A DNA stretch of 28,186 nt from JBEIFW01 sp044370695 (GTDB lineage Bacteria > Actinomycetota > Acidimicrobiia > Acidimicrobiales > Ilumatobacteraceae), in assembly GCA_044370695.1 (NCBI GenBank), contig JBILVB010000032.1:1-28186 (forward strand), given 5' to 3'. Both the position numbers and the translations under genes were made by a program. The notes below the pieces were generated by a model. The model was not told where the DNA came from, did no database searches, and saw nothing but the letters and a program-made list of their open reading frames with translations. Below, in pieces: positions 19,922 to 27,043 of the stretch (the first letter of the stretch is position 1; every line of letters begins with the position of its first letter).

Positions 19922-22597
19922 ATGAAACGGACTCGACGACTCGACCTCCGGGCGCGCGCCCGGCGGCTGTCGGTCAAGACCCTGATCGGCGCCGTGGCAC
20001 TCGTGCCGCTGATGGCGATCGGGTGGCTGGCCGCCAGCGCGTCGTCGGCCGTCGCCCGGGACCGTCAGGTCGCGACCGAGGCCCAACGTCGGGTCCGCGA
20101 GGTCGGTGCTCTGATCCAGATCCGCTGGAAGGCGTTCAACGAGTGGACCTTCACCGAGGGCGCGGCCGAGACCGAACGCCTGGGACTGTCCCCGGATGAG
20201 GCCTCCGAGCTCCTGGATCTGGACCTCGTCGAGGGCGCAGCCAGGGCCCGCGGCGAGCTCGACGCGCTGCTCGCAGCCGGGGACCACACCTCCATCACAC
20301 GAGCCACCGAACGGGCTCGCAAGGCCTACGAGAACAAGACGAAGCCCGACGAGGCCGAGAATGCGATCGAGTCGTTGTTCGCCGCCATCGAGCAGGAACT
20401 CGACCAGGCCAATTCCCAGCTGACGGCGACGGCCGTGCGCATCGGTTCCGGCGGGCAGGTCGTGCAGGCCAGCGACGCGCTCGCCACCGCCGCCGAGTTG
20501 CACGCCTTGGTGATCGTGCTGCAACAGCTGTTGCTCGACCGGACCACCGCAGCGAACACCGACACGGACTTCGACGTTGCCGCCGCGTACGTGATGAGCC
20601 GGTGGGATGCAGGCGTCGCCCGGCTCCGCCGACTGGCCCCGTCGGACTCGCCGACCGCAGGGGCTCTGACGACGGCCAAGACGGCATGGGAGGAGCTGCT
20701 CGCACTCGGAACGACGGCCGCCAGCCCCCCGGTCCCGGTGGACGACGCCGGCCTCAGCGACGAGCAACTCGCGCGGCTGGCCGACGCGGCGGCCAAGGCG
20801 TTCCGTGCGGGTGCGGCCGCTGCCGAACAGCACTACGCCGTCGTGACGGCGGCGCTCGAGAGCGTGGACGCCGAGGCGGCGCGCCTCGACGACGAGGTCC
20901 GGTCCTCGCAGGTGTTCACCCTGTCGGTGTTGGGCGCCCTCCTGCTGCTCACCCTGGCGGCGTTCGGCCTCGCCGCACGGGCCATCGTGCGCCCCCTGCG
21001 CCGGCTCGCCGCCGCCGCCGCCAGCTTGCGCGACGGCGACCTCGACGTCGAGGTCGATCTCGGTGGCCCGTCGGAGATCGCGGCCACCGCCGCCGCCCTC
21101 GACGAAGCCGCCGCCGGGCTCCGCCTGAGCGAAGCGCAGGCCGGCGCACTCGCCACGGGAGCGCTCGACGATCCGGTGCTCAGCATGCCGGCCCCGGGCC
21201 GCCTGGGCGAATCCCTGCGCTCGGCGGTGGTCGCGCTCGCCCGCTCGCTCAACGAGCGCGAGGACTACCGCTTGCGTCTGTCGCACGAGGCCTCCCACGA
21301 CGCGCTCACCGGGCTCGTGAACCGCGCCGCCGCCCACGATCATCTCGGCGGCGCCCTCGGCCGCAGCCGGCGGAGCCGGACCGCCCTCGCCGTGGTGTTC
21401 GTCGACCTCGACGGGTTCAAGAACGTCAACGAGACGCACGGGCACGACGTCGGCGACGAGGTGCTCCGGCGCGTCGCCGAGGTCCTGGTGGCGACGGTCC
21501 GGCCCGACGACCTCGTCGGGCGGTTCGGCTCCGACGAGTTCGTCGTCGTCGCCGAGGACGTCGGCACGATCGACGACGCCGAGGCCCTGGCCCGGCGCCT
21601 CGTCGCGTCCCTGGCAACGCCCGTCGAGGCGTCCGGGCGCATGCACCACCTCACGGCGTCGGCGGGTGTGCGCGTGTGCACGGCCGACGACCCGGTGCAA
21701 CGTCTGTCGAGCGCCGGAGCCGTCGTCGAACTGCTGCGCGACGTCGACGCCGCACTCGAACGGGCCAAGACCCCCGGTTGCGGCCCGGTGGAGGTGTTCA
21801 CGCCCGACCTGCAGCGGGAGCTACGGGAACGGCTCGAGATCGAGCAGGCGCTGCGTGTCGCGCTCGAACCCGGCCGGGACGAACTCCACCTCGTCTACCA
21901 GCCGGTCGTCGACGCCGACACCTGCGCCCCGGTCGGCGCCGAGGCGCTCGTGCGTTGGAACCGGCCGGGCGTCGGACCCGTCCGCCCCGACGTGTTCGTC
22001 CCCGTCGCCGAACGCTCCGAGCTGATCATCGAGTTGGACGACTGGGTGCTGCGCACCGCGACGCGCCAGCTCGCCGTCTGGGCCGCCGCCGGGGTCCTCG
22101 GCCAACGCTGGGTCGCCGTGAACCTGTCCGGGGCCCACGTCTGCCGGCCCGAGGTCGTCCCCCGGGTGCTCGGCGCGCTGGCCGACGCCGGCGTCGCCCC
22201 CCGGCACCTGATCGTCGAGCTGACCGAACGGGAACTGCTCGCCGACGTCGAGGTGGCGGCCAGCAACCTGCGGGCGTTGCGCGACGCCGGTGTCCGGATC
22301 GCGATCGACGACTTCGGGACCGGGTTCACCTCGCTCGCTCACCTGCGATGGCTCCCGATCGACAAGCTGAAGATCGACAAGAGCTTCGTGACGAACCTGT
22401 CGAGTTCGAGCAACGAGTCCCTCGTTCGGCTGGTGATCGAGACCGGCCACGTGCTCGGCGTGGAGGTGACCGCCGAGGGCGTCGAGACCGTCGAGGAACT
22501 CGAGGCGTTGCGCACCCTGGGCGCCGACCACGTCCAGGGCTATCTGACCGGGCGCCCCGAGGCTGCGGCCCCGCGCCCGGTCCTGCCGTCGCCGTGA
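19922..22597 (+). CDS. Membrane-anchored HAMP-GGDEF-EAL cyclic-di-GMP protein
   Basis: The protein is 891 aa. The ATG at 19922 is chosen because a basic start (MKRTRRLDLRARARRLSVK) and membrane helix 1 (about residues 20-40) follow it. No good ribosome binding site precedes it. A helical outside region (about 45-325) leads to helix 2 (about 330-355), a HAMP domain (RPLRRLAAAAASLRDGDLDV, about 357-410), GGDEF (about 454-618) and EAL (about 635-885). The cyclase motif is G-S-D-E-F (536-540), with the metal-site VDLDGF present and an I-site R527-x-x-D530 five residues upstream. EAL residues look complete: E674 of EAL, N734, ELTE at 766-769, D796/D797, K817, E852 and Q872. It probably degrades c-di-GMP in response to an outside signal; cyclase activity is uncertain. 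It follows the giant gene after 116 nt. Confidence 0.93.
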   Translation: MKRTRRLDLRARARRLSVKTLIGAVALVPLMAIGWLAASASSAVARDRQVATEAQRRVREVGALIQIRWKAFNEWTFTEGAAETERLGLSPDEASELLDLDLVEGAARARGELDALLAAGDHTSITRATERARKAYENKTKPDEAENAIESLFAAIEQELDQANSQLTATAVRIGSGGQVVQASDALATAAELHALVIVLQQLLLDRTTAANTDTDFDVAAAYVMSRWDAGVARLRRLAPSDSPTAGALTTAKTAWEELLALGTTAASPPVPVDDAGLSDEQLARLADAAAKAFRAGAAAAEQHYAVVTAALESVDAEAARLDDEVRSSQVFTLSVLGALLLLTLAAFGLAARAIVRPLRRLAAAAASLRDGDLDVEVDLGGPSEIAATAAALDEAAAGLRLSEAQAGALATGALDDPVLSMPAPGRLGESLRSAVVALARSLNEREDYRLRLSHEASHDALTGLVNRAAAHDHLGGALGRSRRSRTALAVVFVDLDGFKNVNETHGHDVGDEVLRRVAEVLVATVRPDDLVGRFGSDEFVVVAEDVGTIDDAEALARRLVASLATPVEASGRMHHLTASAGVRVCTADDPVQRLSSAGAVVELLRDVDAALERAKTPGCGPVEVFTPDLQRELRERLEIEQALRVALEPGRDELHLVYQPVVDADTCAPVGAEALVRWNRPGVGPVRPDVFVPVAERSELIIELDDWVLRTATRQLAVWAAAGVLGQRWVAVNLSGAHVCRPEVVPRVLGALADAGVAPRHLIVELTERELLADVEVAASNLRALRDAGVRIAIDDFGTGFTSLAHLRWLPIDKLKIDKSFVTNLSSSSNESLVRLVIETGHVLGVEVTAEGVETVEELEALRTLGADHVQGYLTGRPEAAAPRPVLPSP

Positions 22598-22643
22598 GCC
22601 CGTGGTCACGGTCCCGGGTTCCTCCCCGCCGGTCCGCCGCGAC

Positions 22644-22649
22644 CAGGAT
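22644..22649 (+). promoter_or_regulatory. Possible -10 box or weak ribosome binding site before the acyl-CoA dehydrogenase
   Basis: CAGGAT lies six nt before the ATG at 22656. It matches TAnnnT at five of six positions, with the spacing typical of leaderless actinobacterial starts. The contained AGGA could instead act as a Shine-Dalgarno with a 7-nt spacer. The sequence does not decide between these. Confidence 0.3.
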
Positions 22650-22655
22650 TGCCCC

Positions 22656-23891
22656 ATGGAGCTGACCTACCCGCCCGAAGCCGAGACGTTCCGTGTGGAG
22701 ATCCGCGCCTGGCTCGAGGCGAACCTGCCCGCCGGTTGGTTCGAGCCCGGGTTCCGTCTCGAGGGTGAGGACCGCAAGCGGTTCAACGAGCAGTGGCCGG
22801 CCAAGCTCTACGAGGGTGGCTGGATCTGCGCGTCGTGGCCGGTCGACTACGGCGGCAAGGGTCTGTCGATCATGCAGAACGTGGTGCTCGCCGAGGAGTT
22901 CGCACGGGCGAAGGCCCCGCTGCGTGCCGACTTCTTCGGCGACACCCTCGTCGGTCCGACCATCCTGCAGTGGGGCACCGAGGAGCAGAAGAAGACCTTC
23001 CTGCCCGAGATCCTCAAGGGCCGCACGCGCTGGTGCCAGGGGTTCTCGGAGCCGAACTCCGGCTCGGACCTCGCCAGCTTGAAGACCACCGCCGTGCTCG
23101 ACGGTGACGAGTGGGTGATCAACGGGCAGAAGGTGTGGACCACGCAGGCCCAGTTCGCCGACTACGTGTTCCTGCTCGCCCGCACCGACCCCGACGCCCC
23201 GAAGCACAAGGGGATCTCCTATCTGCTCGTGCCGATGCGCCAGCCCGGCGTCGAGGTCCGCCCCATCACCCAGCCGGACGGCACGGCGGAGTTCAACGAG
23301 GTCTTCTTCGACAACGCCCGCTGCCCGAAGGACAACGTCGTCGGCGGTCTCAACAACGGTTGGGTGGTCGCGAACACCACCCTCGCCCACGAGCGCGGCA
23401 TGTCGGCCACCACGAGCTACCGCCGATTCGAGGAGGAACTCCGGCTGATGACCGACGCGGCTCGCGCCAACGGCCGGATCGCCGATCCGCTCGTTCGCCA
23501 GGGGCTGATGCGGTTCCACACCAAGGTGCAGATCCTGCGCATCAACGGTCTGCGCAACCTGAGCACGACGCTGCTCAAGCGCAAGGATCCGTCCATGGCT
23601 GGGCTCGGCGCATCCAACAAGATGTTCTGGTCGGAGATGCACCGCGACGCAATGGAGCTCGCCCTCGACATCCACGGGCCCGAGGCGATGCTCGTCACCG
23701 CCGGGCCGGGTTCGTGGCCGGGGGTCACGCGCCAGAAGGGCCGCGAGGGCTACCCGGTCAGCCCGATGGTCTCGGCGTTCTTCTTCAGCCGGTCCGAGAC
23801 GATCTGGGGCGGGGCGGCGGAGATCCAGCGGAACATCGTCGGCGAGCGGGTCCTCGGCCTCCCGAAGGAGCCCTCGGCCCCCGGGGCCTGA
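22656..23891 (+). CDS. Acyl-CoA dehydrogenase family protein
   Basis: The protein is 411 aa, a usual length for the family. It would oxidise an acyl-CoA to the 2-enoyl-CoA with FAD in fatty-acid, sterol side-chain or related catabolism in the cytoplasm. Visible marks are ASWPVDYGGKGLSIMQNVV with the following AEEF (N-terminal helical domain), QGFSEPNSGSDLASLKTTAV and INGQKVWTTQAQFADYVFLL (middle beta domain, near residues 130-170), and the C-terminal SRSETIWGGAAEIQRNIVGE and RVLGLPKE. That C-terminus resembles the mycobacterial FadE proteins of steroid degradation, some of which work as heterotetramers, but no partner gene is adjacent. The ATG at 22656 is preferred over an in-frame GTG at 22602, which adds 18 unrelated residues. 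Substrate is not predictable. Confidence 0.92.
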   Translation: MELTYPPEAETFRVEIRAWLEANLPAGWFEPGFRLEGEDRKRFNEQWPAKLYEGGWICASWPVDYGGKGLSIMQNVVLAEEFARAKAPLRADFFGDTLVGPTILQWGTEEQKKTFLPEILKGRTRWCQGFSEPNSGSDLASLKTTAVLDGDEWVINGQKVWTTQAQFADYVFLLARTDPDAPKHKGISYLLVPMRQPGVEVRPITQPDGTAEFNEVFFDNARCPKDNVVGGLNNGWVVANTTLAHERGMSATTSYRRFEEELRLMTDAARANGRIADPLVRQGLMRFHTKVQILRINGLRNLSTTLLKRKDPSMAGLGASNKMFWSEMHRDAMELALDIHGPEAMLVTAGPGSWPGVTRQKGREGYPVSPMVSAFFFSRSETIWGGAAEIQRNIVGERVLGLPKEPSAPGA

Positions 23892-23978
23892 ACGCCCTCG
23901 ATCAGCCCCGACACACGCCGGGCTCGACGCCCTATCGGCCCCGCAGCGGGTCGACTTGTGTCAACTTCGCCTCCACGG

Positions 23979-24006
23979 CTCAGCTCGCCCGACGCCCGTC
24001 CGATGA
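23979..24006 (+). promoter_or_regulatory. Candidate sigma-28 (FliA/SigD-like) promoter for the HDOD-GGDEF pair
   Basis: CTCA (23979-23982), 16 nt, then TCCGATGA (23999-24006). The downstream part carries the CCGAT core of the sigma-28/SigD -10 element (consensus TAAA, about 15 nt, GCCGATAA/T). The -35 part matches poorly. It lies about 50 nt before the GTG at 24058, a sensible distance. If real, the pair would be co-expressed with flagellar genes. Confidence 0.3.
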
Positions 24007-24046
24007 GGAACCCGTGGCGCAGCGGTGGGACGAAGCGGTGGGGATC

Positions 24047-24051
24047 AGGAG
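24047..24051 (+). promoter_or_regulatory. Shine-Dalgarno AGGAG that fixes the HDOD start
   Basis: AGGAG sits six nt before the GTG at 24058. It supports that start over the in-frame GTG at 24025, which has no such site. It is the clearest ribosome binding site in the right part of the window. Confidence 0.7.
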
Positions 24052-24057
24052 CCGGCG

Positions 24058-24894
24058 GTGAACCGGACACTCAATCCGGACGTGGTCGGTGTCAGGCTGC
24101 CGGTGCAACCGACGACGGCGATGGCGGTCGTGCGTCTGGTGGACCGGCCGGACGCCTCGGCGTCCCGGATCGCCCGACTCGTCGAGTTCGACCCGGCGAT
24201 GTCGGCGACGGTGTTGCGGCTTGCCAACGCACCGCACCTCGGCCTCGGCCGGCGGGTGACGAGCGCCCGCCAGGCGGTGGTGCTGCTGGGGTCCAAGAGC
24301 GTGGGCTCGCTGGCCGCCAGCGGCACGGCGTCGCTCGTGTTCGGCACGACCGACGCCGACGCGCCCGAGGGATTCTGGGCCCACGCCGTCACCACGGCGA
24401 TCGCCGGGGCGAACCTGGCCCGCCGGATCGGCGGACCGGCGGACGAGCTGTTCAGCCTCGGGCTCCTGCACGATCTCGGTTCGTTGCTGTTGCACCAGCG
24501 TGATCCGCATCGGTACGCGACCGTGAGCGAGGAAGCCGCCGCCCGGCCTCGGCGGGCCCACGTCTGCGAGCTCGAGCGCACGGCGTTCGGAACCGATCAC
24601 GTGCAGCTCGGGGCCGACCTCATCGACCGGTGGAACCTGCCCGAGCGGTTCGTGAACGCCGTACGGCTCCACCACATCCCGTCGCCCGACGTGCTGCCCG
24701 ACACCACCTCGCGCCTGCTGGCCGCAGCGCACGCCCTGGCGTCGACACTCGACGACCGGACGCTGCGCGAACGCGAGCTCGACCCGGTCGATGCACTGGC
24801 CCTGCTCGATCTGCACGAGCGCCCCTCCGCAGTCCTCACCGACATCGAGCGCGAGGTCCATGCGGCCGCCACGTTCCTGCGGGACCTGCGATGA
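24058..24894 (+). CDS. HDOD-domain signalling protein
   Basis: The protein is 278 aa from the GTG start. HDOD domains are helical relatives of HD hydrolases that usually act as non-enzymatic adaptors in signalling, motility and c-di-GMP networks. Seen here: LPVQPTTAMAVVRLVDRPDA, ARLVEFDPAMSATVLRLANA, ARQAVVLLGSKSVGSLAAS, FWAHAVTTAIAGANLARRIG, FSLGLLHDLGSLLL and GADLIDRWNLPERFVNAVRL followed by HH. These follow the HDOD order across almost the whole chain. The LLHDLG and HH motifs keep part of an HD metal site, but the set looks incomplete, so catalysis is doubtful. Its stop overlaps the start of the GGDEF gene by ATGA, implying coupled translation and a shared pathway. Confidence 0.9.
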   Translation: MNRTLNPDVVGVRLPVQPTTAMAVVRLVDRPDASASRIARLVEFDPAMSATVLRLANAPHLGLGRRVTSARQAVVLLGSKSVGSLAASGTASLVFGTTDADAPEGFWAHAVTTAIAGANLARRIGGPADELFSLGLLHDLGSLLLHQRDPHRYATVSEEAAARPRRAHVCELERTAFGTDHVQLGADLIDRWNLPERFVNAVRLHHIPSPDVLPDTTSRLLAAAHALASTLDDRTLRERELDPVDALALLDLHERPSAVLTDIEREVHAAATFLRDLR

Positions 24895-26279
24895 ACGGCA
24901 TCGCCAGCCTCGAGCGCAACCAGACCAAGCTGCTCAGCGAGTTGCGCGACCCGGCCGGAGAGCACGTCACGATGCTCACCGCGCTGCTGACGACGTCGTG
25001 CATGCTCGAGCTGTCCAAGCTCGGCACGGCTCGCCTGGACCTGCCGACCTACGTCAACGCCCTCGTGCAGGTGCTGAGCCAGTTCGCACCGATGGAGCGC
25101 TGCGCGATCCGGGTCGAATCCGACGACCTGCCGACGCTGCGGGCGTCGTCGGGCGTGCTCGACCCGGCCGAGGACGACGCGCTGATGGCTGCGGCCCTCG
25201 CCGGCGCGCCGGTCGCCGTCGGTGGGATGCTCGGCGCTGCGCTGGTGGTCGACGGGACCCAGGTGGGTTACCTCGCGGTCCAGGGTCTGCCCACCCCGCT
25301 CGTCGAGGCCCGGCTCGTGCCCCAGTCGTGCGAGCTGCTCGGGGCGAGCTTCGGCGCCCAGTTCGAAGCCGAACGGCTGCGCCGCAAGGCTGCGCTCGCC
25401 CGCGTGATGGAGCTCGCTGCATCGCTCGACGAGACCTACGGCGAGTTGGAACTCGTCGACCTCGTGGGCGCGATGGCCGCGCTACCCAAGACGGTCGGTG
25501 CTGCGCTGCGGCTCGAGGACAACCGGCTCGCCGGTCCGGTGGACGTCCAGTCCGGCGTCGAGGACACCCCGTGCCAACTCGTCAAGGAGGTCGACGCCGG
25601 CCGGATCCGCGTTGAGTTCGCCCTCCGCCTCACGTCCCACCCGAGCGCCGACGACGAGGCCCGGGCCGAGGAGGTCGCCGCGGCGTTGCAGTCGGCACTG
25701 GCGCGGATCGACCGCAGCCGCAAGCTCCAGGAGGAAGCCGAGACCGACCCCCTCACCGGGATCGGCAACCGGCGGCGCGCCTCGCGGGCCCTCGCCCAGG
25801 CCTGGAACTGGACCGAGCGCAAGCGCGGGCAGATGGCGGTGCTGATCGTCGACCTCGACCACTTCAAGAAGGTCAACGACAGCCTCGGTCACGGCGTCGG
25901 CGACGAGGTGCTCAAGGCGGTCGCCCGCACGGTTGCCGACGCGGTGCGCGGGTACGACACCGCGGCCCGGTGGGGTGGCGAGGAGTTCCTCGTCGTGTGC
26001 CCCGACACCGACGCCGCCGGCGCCCAGGCGCTGTCGCGCCGGTTGCGCCACGGCATCCCGCTCGCCTGTGCCGAGTTCCTGCCGGAGGGCTGGCACCAGT
26101 CGTGTTCGATCGGCATCGCGATCGGGCCCGATCACGCGGACGGCGTGCAGCCGCTGATCGCCATGGCCGACCGGGCGCTCTACAACGCCAAGGCCGCCGG
26201 CCGCGACCAGGTGGCGCTGGCCGGACCGAACGGCTCCGGTGCGCCGGCGGGCAAGGGCACGCCGCTGCGCCGGCGCTGA
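24891..26279 (+). CDS. Soluble diguanylate cyclase (GAF-like sensor plus GGDEF)
   Basis: The protein is 462 aa, starting in the ATGA overlap with the HDOD gene. No membrane segment is seen. Residues about 30-290 look like a GAF-type sensory region (TYVNALVQVLSQFAPMERCA and GAALVVDGTQVGYLAVQGLP), ending in a helical linker (SALARIDRSRKLQEEAETD). The GGDEF domain (about 285-445) has DPLTGIGNRRRASRAL, LIVDLDHFKKVNDSLGHGVG, the intact motif GGEEF at 362-366, an I-site R353-x-x-D356 and MADRALYNAKAAGRDQVALA. It should make c-di-GMP from two GTP, with product inhibition through the I-site. The coupled HDOD protein is its likely partner. The GAF call is weaker than the GGDEF call. Confidence 0.92.
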   Translation: MNGIASLERNQTKLLSELRDPAGEHVTMLTALLTTSCMLELSKLGTARLDLPTYVNALVQVLSQFAPMERCAIRVESDDLPTLRASSGVLDPAEDDALMAAALAGAPVAVGGMLGAALVVDGTQVGYLAVQGLPTPLVEARLVPQSCELLGASFGAQFEAERLRRKAALARVMELAASLDETYGELELVDLVGAMAALPKTVGAALRLEDNRLAGPVDVQSGVEDTPCQLVKEVDAGRIRVEFALRLTSHPSADDEARAEEVAAALQSALARIDRSRKLQEEAETDPLTGIGNRRRASRALAQAWNWTERKRGQMAVLIVDLDHFKKVNDSLGHGVGDEVLKAVARTVADAVRGYDTAARWGGEEFLVVCPDTDAAGAQALSRRLRHGIPLACAEFLPEGWHQSCSIGIAIGPDHADGVQPLIAMADRALYNAKAAGRDQVALAGPNGSGAPAGKGTPLRRR

Positions 26280-26310
26280 GCCCGATCCCCACCGGGTGAG
26301 GCCGGCTCGC

Positions 26311-26316
26311 TACCGT
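26311..26316 (+). promoter_or_regulatory. -10 box of a likely leaderless promoter
   Basis: TACCGT matches TAnnnT and ends seven nt before the GTG at 26324, so transcription would begin at or next to the start codon. No ribosome binding site is seen there. Leaderless mRNAs of this form are common in Actinobacteria. Confidence 0.5.
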
Positions 26317-26323
26317 TCGGACG

Positions 26324-27043
26324 GTGAGCCTCCCCCTCGCCGTGCTCGTCGTGGTGACGACGGCCCTCGTCGTCGTGGTGCTGCGGGTCGGTGCGGATCG
26401 GCGGCGTCTCGTGCACGCACTCGGCACGTCGGAGGCGGCACGGCTCGACGAGATCAACGAACTCGCCGACACCCGGCGGGCGTTGGATACCGCGCGCGAC
26501 GAGGTGGTCGCAGCTCGAGCGGCGGTGCAGGCCGCCGAGGCATCCGCGTCGCGGCGCGAGGCGCACGAGGCACTCGTCGCCCAGGCGCACCGTGAATGTG
26601 CCGACCGGCTGCTGTGGGCACTCGAGCAGGCGCGCGCCCGGCGGACCTGGAACCACGACGTCGCCCCGTTCCCCGGCGCGCCCTCCCCGCTCGACGAAGC
26701 CCCTGACGACCTCGAAGCCGCCGTTCGGGTGGCCGTGGTCGCCGCCCACGAGACCAGCGGCGTCCACGTCGAGCTTCGATGGGACCGTTCCCCGGTCACC
26801 GATCCGAGCGAGGCGGTCCGCCTCCTGCGGACCGTCGAGGAGGCCCTCGCCGTGGTGACCAAGGCCGCCGAGACGGTGTCGCTGACCGTCACCGCCGGCG
26901 CCGAAGGCGGCACGTTGGTCCGCCTCGACGCCCTCGACATCGAGGGCGTCCCGGTGCCCCTCGTGCTCCCACCCGACGTGGTCGCGGCGCTCGAGGCCGT
27001 CGGCGACCCCCAGGTCGTGAGCGGGCGTACGCTGCCGACATGA
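26324..27043 (+). CDS. Small membrane-anchored coiled-coil protein, possibly degenerate kinase-like
   Basis: The protein is 239 aa with a GTG start, and I do not recognise the family. Residues about 3-22 (LPLAVLVVVTTALVVVVLRV) form one membrane helix. Residues about 28-105 are Ala/Arg/Glu-rich and likely coiled coil. The C-terminal part (AVRLLRTVEEALAVVTKAAE, then VSLTVTAGAEGGTLVRLDAL) resembles the start of a NarL-type histidine-kinase ATPase domain (LxRIxQEALTNxxKHA...V.L....GG.L.L.V). However, the N-box Asn and the later G-boxes are missing. If related, it would be an inactive remnant or scaffold. It overlaps the aldolase-family gene by ATGA. Confidence 0.75.
   Translation: MSLPLAVLVVVTTALVVVVLRVGADRRRLVHALGTSEAARLDEINELADTRRALDTARDEVVAARAAVQAAEASASRREAHEALVAQAHRECADRLLWALEQARARRTWNHDVAPFPGAPSPLDEAPDDLEAAVRVAVVAAHETSGVHVELRWDRSPVTDPSEAVRLLRTVEEALAVVTKAAETVSLTVTAGAEGGTLVRLDALDIEGVPVPLVLPPDVVAALEAVGDPQVVSGRTLPT
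27028..27033 (+). promoter_or_regulatory. -10 box of a possible internal leaderless promoter
   Basis: TACGCT matches TAnnnT and ends six nt before the ATG at 27040. It lies inside the last codons of the upstream gene. It would let the aldolase-family gene be transcribed on its own despite the overlap. Confidence 0.4.

Larger units (their letters stand above)
23892..24057. other. Intergenic region before the HDOD gene
   Basis: This 166-nt gap holds a possible sigma-28-like promoter and the ribosome binding site of the next gene. Only weak hairpin potential (CCCG-CAG-CGGG near 23940) is seen. No terminator with a T-tract and no small ORF with a credible start was found. Confidence 0.6.

Noticed and set aside
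20602..22665. 687-codon + strand frame overlapping the GGDEF-EAL gene
   Set aside because: It is an Arg- and Pro-rich shadow frame with no domain, fully covered by the well-supported GGDEF-EAL coding sequence.
23935..23960. Hairpin considered as terminator of the acyl-CoA dehydrogenase gene
   Set aside because: The stem is only four base pairs with a 3-nt loop and no T-tract, which is not distinguishable from chance in this base composition.
24025..24057. Earlier GTG start for the HDOD gene
   Set aside because: It has no ribosome binding site, while AGGAG is correctly placed for the GTG at 24058. The extra 11 residues are not HDOD-like.
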